Positions 1 to 7,941 of a DNA stretch of 64,000 nt are shown one piece after another. The stretch covers positions 1-64,000 of the forward strand of contig NZ_JABFCN010000070.1 of NCBI RefSeq assembly GCF_013087515.1, written 5' to 3'. A program made the translations under genes and the position numbers. The stretch comes from Rhizobium sophorae. GTDB taxonomy: Bacteria; Pseudomonadota; Alphaproteobacteria; Rhizobiales; Rhizobiaceae. The number at the start of each line of letters is the position of its first letter. The first letter of the stretch is position 1. The notes under the pieces were generated by a model that worked only from the letters and a program-made list of their open reading frames with translations, searched no databases and was not told the origin of the DNA.

Positions 1-27
1 ATAACCTTGACCAAGGCAATGCGATTA

Positions 28-120
28 GACAACCGCTGCACACTTTTGCGCGACATGCTCTAGATCGAAATAACAGAGGATTTCAGGCCGATCCAGCCTG
101 AGATCATGTGCTACGAGGGC
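28..120. repeat. Degenerate RIME-like palindromic repeat
   Basis: A non-coding stretch resembling the two-palindrome rhizobial elements found elsewhere in the window. It holds the word cacttttgcgcgacatgctc followed by an imperfect palindrome centred near base 98 (tttcaggccgatccagcctgaga). A related word, cacttttaggcgacatgc, recurs at about 1878-1895. Boundaries are approximate. Confidence 0.5.
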
Positions 121-140
121 GGATTCTATTGCGGGCAGAA

Positions 141-174
141 ACGAAAGATCCCGCCGAAAAGGCGGGATTTTCGT
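141..174. terminator. Terminator hairpin downstream of ctrA
   Basis: Arms atcccgcc (148-155) and ggcgggat (161-168) are extended by acgaaa and tttcgt with a one-base bulge, around a gaaaa loop. It lies 30 bases past the ctrA stop codon. The stem reads well on both strands, with a short T-rich stretch on each side, so it may be bidirectional. Confidence 0.65.
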
Positions 175-203
175 TTGTCCGATAAGGGGGACCGGAAAAG
201 ATA

Positions 204-905
204 TCAGGCGGTTTCGGCGTATTCGGCACCATCCGGCTCGCGAAGAACGTAACCACGGCCCCAGACGGTCTCGATGTAGTTGGCGCCGCCGGCTGCGTTG
301 GCAAGCTTCTTGCGGAGCTTGCAAATGAAGACGTCGATGATCTTCAGTTCCGGCTCGTCCATGCCGCCGTAGAGGTGGTTCAGGAACATTTCCTTGGTGA
401 GGGTGGTGCCCTTGCGGAGCGAAAGCAGCTCCAGCATCTGATATTCCTTGCCCGTCAGGTGGACGCGCTGGCCGCCGACTTCGACCGTCTTGGCATCGAG
501 GTTGACGATCAGCTCGCCGGTCATGATGACCGACTGGGCGTGGCCCTTGGAGCGGCGGACGATGGCGTGGATGCGGGCGACGAGCTCGTCCTTGTGGAAC
601 GGCTTGGTCATGTAGTCGTCAGCGCCGAAACCGAGGCCGCGAACCTTGTCTTCGATGCCGGCCATGCCCGACAGAATAAGGATGGGCGTCTTGACCTTGG
701 ACAGTCGGAGAGTGCGAAGCACTTCATATCCGGACATGTCGGGCAGGTTCAGATCGAGAAGGATGATATCATAATCATACAGCTTGCCCAGATCGACGCC
801 TTCTTCACCGAGATCGGTGGTATAAACATTAAAACTCTCTGATTTCAGCATCAACTCGATGCTCTGCGCCGTCGCGCTGTCATCCTCGATTAGAAGTACC
901 CGCAT
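204..905 (-). CDS. ctrA: Cell-cycle response regulator CtrA
   Basis: 233-residue OmpR-class response regulator that controls cell-cycle, division and flagellar genes in alphaproteobacteria. The receiver domain covers about residues 1-115, with the acidic pocket IEDD (6-9), phospho-acceptor Asp51 in LLDLNLPD and Lys in MTKPF. A winged-helix DNA-binding domain follows, ending in the typical ETVWGRGYVL segment. The start is the MRVLLIEDD methionine; the open frame extends 32 codons further upstream, but those residues are not CtrA-like. It is divergent from the fliJ-like gene, and sciP, whose product inhibits CtrA, lies 2 kb away. The upstream region holds three GANTC (CcrM) sites. Confidence 0.97.
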   Translation of the reverse strand: MRVLLIEDDSATAQSIELMLKSESFNVYTTDLGEEGVDLGKLYDYDIILLDLNLPDMSGYEVLRTLRLSKVKTPILILSGMAGIEDKVRGLGFGADDYMTKPFHKDELVARIHAIVRRSKGHAQSVIMTGELIVNLDAKTVEVGGQRVHLTGKEYQMLELLSLRKGTTLTKEMFLNHLYGGMDEPELKIIDVFICKLRKKLANAAGGANYIETVWGRGYVLREPDGAEYAETA

Positions 906-1341
906 AATTATCCCCTTTACCGCCGCCGAAAGGTGGTCTGGCCCCCTACACGATACCGAACACGCTACGTGATTTGAAAGCTGCCACGAAATGGTTAACA
1001 AATTCTAATTCACTCTGGCAAGGAGTATCGAATTTATTAAACAATTTTTCCATTTCTCTGTTTTTCAATAGGAATCTCAAAAAGGTGCTCCTCAACTTTA
1101 ACATTAGGAAACAGCGCTAAGTGATTCATCCGACTCGCCAATGAAAAGGTTCGAACTTAATGCCGCGGCATTTACCGACCCTTAAATCATCGGGCCTATC
1201 ATTAACGATGCCCGTAAACGAAAGGTTACCAGCGGTAGGTATTTGTTAATATCGCAGGAAATTTTTTAGCAAACCGTGTCAAAGCGGCGCGCAGGGCGGT
1301 TTCAAGTTGAGCCGGGGTCTCGCATCACGGGAGTAATGCGT
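906..1341. promoter_or_regulatory. ctrA/fliJ divergent intergenic region with GANTC sites
   Basis: A 436-base AT-rich region between two divergent genes. GANTC methylation sites for CcrM lie at 1072-1076 (gaatc), 1123-1127 (gattc) and 1132-1136 (gactc). The ctrA promoter is methylation-sensitive in Caulobacter. A CtrA-box-like TTTA-N7-TTAA is at 1171-1185 (7 of 8 bases of TTAA-N7-TTAA). A weaker match with N6 spacing starts at 995. No start sites can be assigned from sequence alone. Confidence 0.55.
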
Positions 1342-1692
1342 ATGAAGTCGCGAGAAAGTCTCGTTCGCCTGAAGGAATTTCAGGTGAACGAAAAACGACG
1401 TCAGTTGCAGCAGTTGCAGATGATGATGTCCGAATTCGAACGGATGACGAAGGATCTGGAGAGCCAGATCGTCGTCGAGGAAAAGAAGTCCGGTATTTCC
1501 GACCCGAATCACTTTGCTTATCCGACCTTCGCCAAGGCCGCGCGTCAGCGGGCCGACAACCTGCAGGTTTCGATCAAGGAACTGAAGATGCAGGAAGAGA
1601 CGCTGGAGATGGCGCTCGAGGAGATGCAGGCGGAATATGCAAGGGCCGCAGCGCTGGAAGAGCGTGACGGCGGCGCCAGAGCAAGGGCGTAA
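1342..1692 (+). CDS. fliJ: FliJ-like flagellar export protein
   Basis: 116-residue, charged, almost wholly helical protein with heptad-like leucine, glutamate and lysine spacing, as expected of the FliJ coiled coil. FliJ is the soluble component of the flagellar type III export apparatus, which links the FliI ATPase to the gate. The start at MKSRESLVRL is preferred because gggag lies 8 bases upstream; an ATG two codons earlier is too close to that site. It sits beside ctrA, whose product activates flagellar genes. Assignment rests on length, coiled-coil character and neighbourhood, because FliJ sequences are poorly conserved. Confidence 0.7.
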   Translation: MKSRESLVRLKEFQVNEKRRQLQQLQMMMSEFERMTKDLESQIVVEEKKSGISDPNHFAYPTFAKAARQRADNLQVSIKELKMQEETLEMALEEMQAEYARAAALEERDGGARARA

Positions 1693-1738
1693 CAGAAACG
1701 GCGGGTGCCGGCTTCGGCGCCCTGGGATCGCCACTGAG

Positions 1739-1787
1739 AAGCCATGTATGATGGGCGCGCTGTCCGTTATACATGGCTTTTGGTGTT
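1739..1787 (+). terminator. Terminator after the fliJ-like gene
   Basis: Perfect 11-base arms aagccatgtat (1739-1749) and atacatggctt (1769-1779) with a 19-base loop, followed by ttggtgttt. It lies about 47 bases after the stop codon. Confidence 0.7.
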
Positions 1788-1897
1788 TGCCTTATGGCAT
1801 CGCTCCCACCGGAAACGAACTTCGTCACCCGCGGGGACGATTTGTCTTATGCATGTCTTTGTCCCCAAACCCGCTGTGCACTTTTAGGCGACATGCA

Positions 1898-2176
1898 TTA
1901 ATTCACAACATCCTTCCATTCCGGATGGCGTTGCGCCTGCGCCTTGAAGAATGGGCAGAGCGGGATGATCTTCCAGCCGCCGGTGCGGGCTGCCTCCACG
2001 GCGTGGAGCGCCAGTGCCTGGCCGACACCTTTACCGCGCAGCGAGTCGGGAACGGCCGTGTGATCGATGATGACCAGCTTCGGCGATGCGCGCGAATAGG
2101 TCATCTCCGCCTCGTGCACTTCGACCTCGGCCGCGTAGCGGCCACCGGAGACGCCTTCCTCACTTCGAATGTCCAT
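1898..2176 (-). CDS. Small GNAT-like N-acetyltransferase (YidJ/CG family)
   Basis: 92-residue protein of the short GCN5-related acetyltransferase type. The core has the acetyl-CoA loop RGKGVGQAL at about residues 52-60, preceded by strand LVIIDHTAVPDSLRG and followed by CPFFKAQAQRHPEW, a C-terminal signature of this small family. The start is the MDIRSEE methionine, with aggaaag upstream on the minus strand; the longer open frame is not family-like. The substrate of this family is unknown. It stands alone, divergent from the PqiA-like gene. Confidence 0.8.
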   Translation of the reverse strand: MDIRSEEGVSGGRYAAEVEVHEAEMTYSRASPKLVIIDHTAVPDSLRGKGVGQALALHAVEAARTGGWKIIPLCPFFKAQAQRHPEWKDVVN

Positions 2177-2309
2177 TGTCTTTCCTCGTAACCTATATTG
2201 TCGTAGCGGACCGTGACATGGCGGCGCGGTCGTGCCAAGCCATGGAGGCAATACGGGCAGGAGACAGAGTGTTCATGCAAAATGTCGGATCGATGAGAGG
2301 TTCAGGGCA

Positions 2310-2798
2310 ATGAGTGCGCTTTCGATGGCTCGCCCCGTGCTTCTCGTGGCTGCGCCGTTCTTCCTGGCGCTCGGCCTCGTCTTGCCGCTGGTCCGTTTCG
2401 AGACGCTGTATTTCTTCGACGAAACGCCGTCGCTCATCGAAATCATCGTCTCGCTTTGGCAAGGCGGGGACGGGCTGCTGGCGGCAATCGTCGCCCTGGT
2501 TTCGATCCTGCTCCCGTTTCTGAAGATGATCGGCATCACCGTGGAGGCGATGGGGATCACCGCAGAAGCGACGGCCGCCGGGGGTGGGGCCGGCAGCCTG
2601 TTCTATCGTCGAGTCGTACCGCATCTGTCCAAGTGGTCGATGATGGATGTGCTGCTCGTCGCGGTCGTCATTGCGGCGGCGAAGACGACGGGGCTGGCGG
2701 ATGCCTTCACGCAGCCCGGCCTTTGGTGCTACGCGGCCTCGTCAATGATTTCGGGCCTTCTTCATTCCCTCATGGGAGATGCCTCCGGCCCGAAATAA
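2310..2798 (+). CDS. PqiA-like paraquat-inducible membrane protein
   Basis: 162-residue integral membrane protein matching one half of PqiA/YebS-type proteins. It has several hydrophobic segments, at about residues 7-30, 50-72 and 108-130, and the family-typical KWSMMDV signature at about 108-114. PqiA partners MCE-domain proteins in envelope lipid transport in E. coli, but no MCE gene is nearby, so this appears to be a stand-alone single-domain form. The ATG at 2310 follows agggca. It converges on sciP with a 23-base gap. Confidence 0.78.
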   Translation: MSALSMARPVLLVAAPFFLALGLVLPLVRFETLYFFDETPSLIEIIVSLWQGGDGLLAAIVALVSILLPFLKMIGITVEAMGITAEATAAGGGAGSLFYRRVVPHLSKWSMMDVLLVAVVIAAAKTTGLADAFTQPGLWCYAASSMISGLLHSLMGDASGPK

Positions 2799-2821
2799 AT
2801 GTCGTCAATGCTGGGGTGTGA

Positions 2822-3097
2822 TCAATGACGATATTGCTGAATGCGCGTGGTGCGCAGGCCGGCAAGACCGTGGCTGTTGATCGACGACTGCCAGGACAGG
2901 AATTCTTCGACCGTGAGCGTGTAACGCTCGCAGGCCTCTTCCAAGCTCAACAAGCCACCGCGGACAGCCGCGACAACCTCTGCCTTCCGGCGAATCACCC
3001 AGCGCCGCGTATTGGGCGGCGGAAGATCCGCGATCGTCAGGGGGCTGCCATCGGGGCCGATGACATATTTTACTCGGGGACGTATCATTTCGGTCAT
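2822..3097 (-). CDS. sciP: CtrA inhibitor SciP (DUF1153)
   Basis: 91-residue DUF1153 protein, a small helix-turn-helix factor. In Caulobacter, SciP binds CtrA and blocks transcription of CtrA targets in G1. Recognisable segments are YVIGPDGSPLTIADLPPP near the N-terminus, then WVIRRKAEVVAAVRGGLLS and a second helical unit, EACERYTLTVEEFLSWQ. The start is the MTEMIRPR methionine; 17 extra codons upstream lack family character. A CtrA-box-like TTAG-N7-TTAA lies about 52 bases upstream, which fits control by CtrA. Confidence 0.93.
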   Translation of the reverse strand: MTEMIRPRVKYVIGPDGSPLTIADLPPPNTRRWVIRRKAEVVAAVRGGLLSLEEACERYTLTVEEFLSWQSSINSHGLAGLRTTRIQQYRH

Positions 3098-3148
3098 TGG
3101 ACTCTCTACACAACGCAAGACCACGAGCCCCACTCTAGCCTGCCACAT

Positions 3149-3163
3149 TTAAAAATTGCCTAA
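3149..3163 (-). promoter_or_regulatory. Candidate CtrA box upstream of sciP
   Basis: Read on the minus strand this is TTAG-N7-TTAA, matching 7 of 8 bases of the CtrA full site TTAA-N7-TTAA, 52 bases upstream of the sciP start codon. In Caulobacter sciP is a CtrA target, which makes the match plausible, but AT-rich DNA gives chance hits. Confidence 0.4.
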
Positions 3164-3336
3164 ACCCATCGTAAGACTTTGATAACAAATTTAGACGCCC
3201 GCCCTGGCCGGTGATGGGGGCGGCTGCCTGCCGCTACGTCAATTTGTAGCGCCTGCATGGGAGCCATGCGGAACAAATATTAGCTGATTTCTTGGGACGA
3301 TCTTAGAAGTGCGGCAACATAAAAATGAGCGCAAGA

Positions 3337-3438
3337 CTTCGTATCCTCGGGATGCGGGCAGAAGCCGTCTGCCCCGGCGCGAACTTTTCGCCGCCGGCAG
3401 CGAGGCCGAGCCGCAGCTGGCCATACGAGGATACGAAG
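3337..3438. repeat. Inverted repeat flanking the start of the broken LuxR gene
   Basis: Perfect 13-base arms cttcgtatcctcg (3337-3349) and cgaggatacgaag (3426-3438) separated by 76 bases. They lie at the 5' edge of the broken regulator and may be another palindromic element, which leaves the original start of that gene uncertain. Confidence 0.5.
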
Positions 3439-4280
3439 ATGAAAAGACGTGAGCGCGCAGTCGGCGACTGCGCTGAGGATGCTGCATTTTCGCCTTCGCA
3501 GGCCGATGGCGCTGGGGTTTCGGCCGGCGACGGCAAGGAACGGCTCGACGAGATGGCGAAGCTTGCGCGCTTCGATTTCTATCTGCTCTCGGCTTTCCCG
3601 CGGGGTGACCCCACAGCTTTCACCGAAAACCGGTTGATCAGTAATTGGCCGCAAAGCCTTGTCGGCTTTTAGGAGGCTGCGGATCTCTTCTATTGCAGCA
3701 GCCTGGTGACCGCGATGAAGCGGACGATCGTGCCGATCTTCGGCGAGGAGGGGTCGTTTGCGGGCAGCGCCGCCAATCAGGAAAACCGCAAACTCAACGT
3801 GCTCTTTCAGATGCACGGGCTGAAGAATACCTTCGCCTTCACGCTGCACGACGCTGACCTGAAACAATACATCTTCGCCTTCTCAGTTAGCTGTCCTATG
3901 CCCACGCGAGAGCAGGAGATGGCGCTTCTCGACGGCTGCATGGAGCTTCTGGACAAGGTTTCGCGTAGCGGCAGCGTGGAGGATGGTCCGTTGGAGACGC
4001 TCACCCGGCGCGAAATCGAATGCCTGCGACGCTGCCTGATCCCGGAATCGATTTAAGGGATCAGGCAGCGATTCAAAGTGCTACAGCGTCCTTTGCGCGT
4101 CTAGAAAGACGCGCAAAGGACGCTGTAGTCTACCGCCGGCAAGAGCAGCGACGAGAGATCGCGATCATTCTCGATCTCTCGTCGCATATGGTGGGTTATC
4201 TGAAGAGCGCGATGCGCAAGCTCGATTCGGTCAGCCGCATGCAGGCGGTCGCCAGAGCATTCGGGTACCGGCTGCTCTAA
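3439..4280 (+). pseudogene. Broken LuxR-type (autoinducer-binding domain) regulator
   Basis: Remnant of a LuxR-family regulator with an N-terminal autoinducer-binding-like domain. The first open stretch (to 3672) carries FDFYLLSAFPRGD and NWPQSLVGF, then an in-frame TAG at 3670-3672. The same frame continues with EAADLFYC and KRTIVPIFGEEGSF to 4056. The start of the C-terminal HTH (LTRREIECLRRC) is then interrupted by a two-palindrome repeat and resumes in another frame as EIAIILDLSSHMVGYLKSAMRKLDS to 4280. Two independent lesions indicate a dead gene. The true start is unclear; ATG 3439 is the first plausible in-frame one past the inverted repeat. Confidence 0.82.
4030..4128. repeat. RIME-like two-palindrome element inside the LuxR pseudogene
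   Basis: Two adjacent palindromes. The first has 14-base arms at 4030-4043 and 4057-4070 (cgctgcctgatccc and its complement). The second has perfect 22-base arms at 4081-4102 and 4107-4128 around a 4-base loop. The junction word gattcaaagtg recurs at 54120 in a related element. The architecture matches rhizobial intergenic mosaic elements. It sits exactly where the LuxR HTH reading frame is broken. Confidence 0.85.
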
Positions 4281-4316
4281 AGCGCGAGGAGCGAATCTGA
4301 AAGATCGCGGCGCCCT

Positions 4317-5108
4317 TTAGAAGCCTTTTCCGCGGGTCAGCTCCGACACGACGGTTCCGAAAATGATGCGCATGTCCATCAAGATCGAAAAATTCCCGAC
4401 GTAGTAGAGATCGCTGGCGATGCGGGCGCGCGCCTTGGCCGGCCGATCGGTCGGACCGCGCAGGCCGCGCATCTGGGCAAGACCCGTCATGCCAGGGCGC
4501 ATCGCATGGCGCTGATGGTATTCCGGTACGAGCTCTTCGTAGAGCACGCCGCCGGCGCGCATGCCGATCGCATGGCAGCGCGGACCGACAACCGACATGT
4601 GGCCCAGCAGCACGTTCAGCAACTGCGGCAACTCATCGACATTCGTGCGGCGCAGAATGGCACCGACGCGCGTGACGCGCGGATCGTTCATCACCGTCTG
4701 GGCAACGCCGGAGACGTCGCAGAGGTCGGTGCGCATGGAACGGAACTTGTAGACCTTGATGGCCTTGCAGTTCTTGCCCCAGCGGGTCTGCTTGAAGAGC
4801 ACCGGCCCTGGGCTGTCGATCTTGATCAGCAGGGCGACGAACAGAAGGAAAGGGGCGAGGACGAGGAGGGCGCTCAACGACGAAACAATGTCGAACGCCC
4901 GCTTCAGGACCAGATCCACCAACGGCGCCTGCGGCGCATCGCTGTGGATAACAGGGGTCTGGATCTTCAGGCTCGGCTGCTGGCGGCGGCTCGGCCGGAA
5001 GGACTCTGTCGAAATGCTGTTGTTTAATTCCGTGATGCTCAAGGATCGTACTCTGTTGTCTTCGAGGGGGCGCGGCGGCAATAGGCGATCAATGGTTAAC
5101 CCTGTCAC
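4317..5108 (-). CDS. Undecaprenyl-phosphate sugar transferase (ExoY/PssA type)
   Basis: 263-residue bacterial sugar transferase that would start exopolysaccharide repeat synthesis by moving a sugar-1-phosphate onto undecaprenyl phosphate at the inner membrane. About 70 N-terminal residues are variable. A hydrophobic segment at roughly 78-97 follows KRAFDI. The catalytic core has SPGPVLFKQ, KVYKFRSMR, DELPQLLNVLLGHMSVVGPR and RPGMTGLAQ. In R. leguminosarum the comparable enzyme is PssA, unlinked to the main pss cluster; identity with it is likely but not proven, so no symbol is given. It stands alone with a long AT-rich upstream region. Confidence 0.88.
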   Translation of the reverse strand: MTGLTIDRLLPPRPLEDNRVRSLSITELNNSISTESFRPSRRQQPSLKIQTPVIHSDAPQAPLVDLVLKRAFDIVSSLSALLVLAPFLLFVALLIKIDSPGPVLFKQTRWGKNCKAIKVYKFRSMRTDLCDVSGVAQTVMNDPRVTRVGAILRRTNVDELPQLLNVLLGHMSVVGPRCHAIGMRAGGVLYEELVPEYHQRHAMRPGMTGLAQMRGLRGPTDRPAKARARIASDLYYVGNFSILMDMRIIFGTVVSELTRGKGF

Positions 5109-5690
5109 CAGGGCTGCACTTAGGTCTTGGTAACCCTACTAAAACGGAAAAATGCGACAATTGTGTAATGGTGTCCAGAGAAATATCGCATTGCAGCAAA
5201 TCTTTCGCATTTGCGTTAAGTTGAGGCAAGCTCATGATATTTCGTTAATAATTGGAATTTTGTCAAAGTTTCTAGGGCTTTGGCGGGGTTCGCCGGGGGC
5301 TGGCGACGTACCGTTTCGACGCGTGGCCCATGGCTCTCAAACGTATTTCTTAACGGCAGACGATGCGAAATTTTTCTGATGAAGATATCGATCGTTGTCC
5401 AAGCCGTGTCAGAATGTGACAAAATCAAGGCGAGTTGGGCGGCGGTATAGCGTCTGAAGAATAAGCAGAGCGACGAGTTTCCGGCCAGAATCACTTGGTG
5501 AGGCCCGATCGGGCGAATCACTCCACAGCTGGAAATGGGATCGTGGACGTGCTTCCCGACCCGCAGGGGGATATTTGGCGCGTAAGGGGCGCCCGGAGGT
5601 CGATCGAGGATCGTCGCGGCACGCCTGGACGCGTGGCGGCGATGCAAAGGATTGCGCCATCTGCCGGTATTCAGCGATTCCCGCGGGTGA
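5109..5690. other. Gene-free region upstream of the sugar transferase
   Basis: About 580 bases between the sugar-transferase start and the cysQ stop. The first 300 bases are AT-rich, as expected of a long promoter or leader for the exopolysaccharide gene. The rest has only short open frames with arginine- and proline-rich translations and no recognisable protein. No operator was identified. Confidence 0.5.
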
Positions 5691-6488
5691 TCACGCCGGT
5701 TCGAGGACGCGTTTCCTGCCGCCCCAGGAGATGAAGTTCGGGTTGGCGAAGTCGAAATCGGCCGCCGGCCCCGTCTTGCCATAGGTCAGCGGCGTCCCGT
5801 CCAGCGTCACCGTCGAACCGCCGGCGGCACGCAGCACGGCATCGCCGGCCGCGGTGTCCCATTCCATCGTTCGGGTGAAGCGCGGATAGACGTCGGCCTT
5901 GCCTTCAGCCAGCAAGCAGAATTTCAGCGAGGAGCCAATATTAGTGCATTTGAAGATCGCGTGGTCGGCGAGGAAGCTTCCGGTCTCCGGGCTGTTGTGG
6001 CGAAGGCTTGCAAGCGCCAGCCTGTCGTCCGGCTGTTCGCGCACCGTGATTGCGCTGCGTGCGCCAACCGTGAAATCGTCCATGACGACGAGCCTTTCGG
6101 CGTGGCCGCGTTCCCCCGAGAAGGCAAGTCCCAGCGCTGGCGCATAGACGATGCCGGCAACCGGAGCGCCGTTCTCGATATAGGCGATGTTGACGGTGAA
6201 TTCCTGTCGTCCGTCGACGAATTCACGGGTGCCGTCGAGAGGGTCGACCAGGAAGAAGCCTCGGCCGGCGATGTCGGGCACCTTGCCGGCGGCGACCGAT
6301 TCTTCCGCCACAACGGGTATTTCGGGATAATCTCTGGCGAGATGAGCGAGGATGATGCGTTCGGCCTCCTCGTCGGCGACCGTGACCGGACTTGCATCCG
6401 CCTTCATGGCGACGGGGAAGCCTTCGCGCAAAACCGTGATGATGGCCTTGCCGGCTTCGAGCGCCGCCTTTTCAAATGTCCTCAGCAT
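5691..6488 (-). CDS. cysQ: 3'(2'),5'-bisphosphate nucleotidase CysQ
   Basis: 265-residue member of the inositol-monophosphatase superfamily. CysQ removes the 3' phosphate from PAP/PAPS formed during sulfate assimilation. The Mg-binding signatures are present: VAEES at about residue 69, DPLDGTREF at about 90 and EWDTAAGDAV at about 211. The start MLRTFEKAA is chosen because the further 79 codons of open frame are not family-like. No sulfur genes flank it, so function rests on the family. Confidence 0.9.
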   Translation of the reverse strand: MLRTFEKAALEAGKAIITVLREGFPVAMKADASPVTVADEEAERIILAHLARDYPEIPVVAEESVAAGKVPDIAGRGFFLVDPLDGTREFVDGRQEFTVNIAYIENGAPVAGIVYAPALGLAFSGERGHAERLVVMDDFTVGARSAITVREQPDDRLALASLRHNSPETGSFLADHAIFKCTNIGSSLKFCLLAEGKADVYPRFTRTMEWDTAAGDAVLRAAGGSTVTLDGTPLTYGKTGPAADFDFANPNFISWGGRKRVLEPA

Positions 6489-7034
6489 TGTCCTTTTGCC
6501 GTTCGCCACGCGGGCCGAGCACCCCGCTGTCGCTCGTCCGCAAACCATCCCTGTCACAACCAGATACGCAAGTTTATATGGTGTTCCCCGTCGTGCTCCG
6601 CATCCCTCAATACGCAGCTCGATGATGCTACCATAAGTTTTCAGCCTTGTCAGACGAAGATGCGGGCGTCGCTGGTGAAATGGCATTCGCCAAAGCGGCT
6701 GCCTTGGGGTCGGAATTTGCTCCATCTTCCAATTCTGTGGAATAGCTTGCGCAGCAAGCGGCGCAGAAAATCGACGGTGACATCTCCGGGTGGTTAACCC
6801 AGTGTCCGTTTTTGGCTAAAAATAGCGCCTGCTCTGCCGTTTTTCTGTGGATTTTGGTTCAAAATTCGCCAGTTAACCCTGTTTCGGTAAGAATCTGTCG
6901 GAGTAAATCCTTTTTGTCTTCACATTTTCGACGAAACCGCTATGCATTCGGCCTATGAGGTTCCCTGAAACGGGGAACCAAAGAACCAAAAAGAGATGCA
7001 GCATGTTTCGCTCGCATCCAGGGGAAAACGACAT
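6489..7034. other. Gene-free region between cysQ and the liv operon
   Basis: About 545 bases between two divergent genes, presumably holding both promoters. It ends with the AT-rich stretch just before livH. No operator or RNA structure was recognised. Confidence 0.45.
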
Positions 7035-7937
7035 ATGGAGTATTTCGTCCAGCAGCTCTTAAACGGGCTGACGCTCGGATCCATCTATGGCCTTGTGGCT
7101 ATTGGCTATACGATGGTTTACGGCATTATCGGCATGATCAATTTCGCCCATGGCGACATCTTCATGCTCGGTGGTTTCGCCGCTCTTATCGTCTTCCTCG
7201 TCCTCACATCCATCTTCGCAGGTCTCCCGGTGGCCGTTCTGCTGCTGGTGATGCTGGTCGTTGCGATGCTGATGACGAGTTTGTGGAATTGGACGATCGA
7301 GCGCGTCGCATACCGGCCCCTGCGCGGGTCCTTCCGCCTGGCGCCGCTGATTACCGCGATCGGCATGTCGATCACGCTGTCCAACTTCATCCAGGTGACG
7401 CAGGGTCCACGCAACAAGCCGATTCCGCCGATGGTGAGCTCGGTCTACCAGTTCGGCAACATCTCGGTGTCGCTGAAGCAGATCATCATCATCGTGATCA
7501 CGGTCGTGCTGCTCTCGGTCTTCTGGTACATCGTCAATCGTACGGCACTCGGCCGCGCCCAGCGCGCCACCGAGCAGGATCGCAAGATGGCGGCGCTGCT
7601 CGGCGTCAACGTCGACCAGACGATCTCCATCACTTTCGTTATGGGTGCGGCACTCGCGGCCGTGGCCGGCACGATGTACCTGATGTATTATGGCGTCGCC
7701 TCGTTTAACGACGGCTTCACGCCTGGTGTGAAAGCCTTCACGGCAGCCGTTCTCGGCGGTATCGGTTCGTTGCCCGGCGCCGTCTTCGGCGGCCTCCTTA
7801 TCGGCCTTATCGAGTCGCTGTGGTCGGCATACTTCACCATCGCCTACAAGGACGTCGCGACCTTCGCGATCCTGGCTTTCGTGTTGATCTTCAAGCCGAC
7901 CGGCATCCTCGGGCGGCCGGAAGTCGAGAAGGTATAA
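7035..7937 (+). CDS. livH: Branched-chain amino-acid ABC transporter permease LivH
   Basis: 300-residue inner-membrane permease of the hydrophobic amino-acid (HAAT) transporter family, with repeated hydrophobic segments. The LivH signatures are FVQQLLNGLTLGSIYGLVAIG at the N-terminus, MINFAHGDIFMLGG and the cytoplasmic-loop motif AVLGGIGSLPGAVFGG near 250. It is first in a tightly packed operon with livM (4-base gap), livG and livF. The start MEYFVQQ follows aggggaaa; an in-frame start 13 codons upstream is less likely. Confidence 0.93.
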   Translation: MEYFVQQLLNGLTLGSIYGLVAIGYTMVYGIIGMINFAHGDIFMLGGFAALIVFLVLTSIFAGLPVAVLLLVMLVVAMLMTSLWNWTIERVAYRPLRGSFRLAPLITAIGMSITLSNFIQVTQGPRNKPIPPMVSSVYQFGNISVSLKQIIIIVITVVLLSVFWYIVNRTALGRAQRATEQDRKMAALLGVNVDQTISITFVMGAALAAVAGTMYLMYYGVASFNDGFTPGVKAFTAAVLGGIGSLPGAVFGGLLIGLIESLWSAYFTIAYKDVATFAILAFVLIFKPTGILGRPEVEKV

Positions 7938-7941
7938 CGTC

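Noticed and set aside
995..1009. CtrA full site in the ctrA promoter
   Set aside because: With the required N7 spacing the second half is TAAT (6 of 8 matches); the better CTAA half has N6 spacing, so it was not listed as a separate site.
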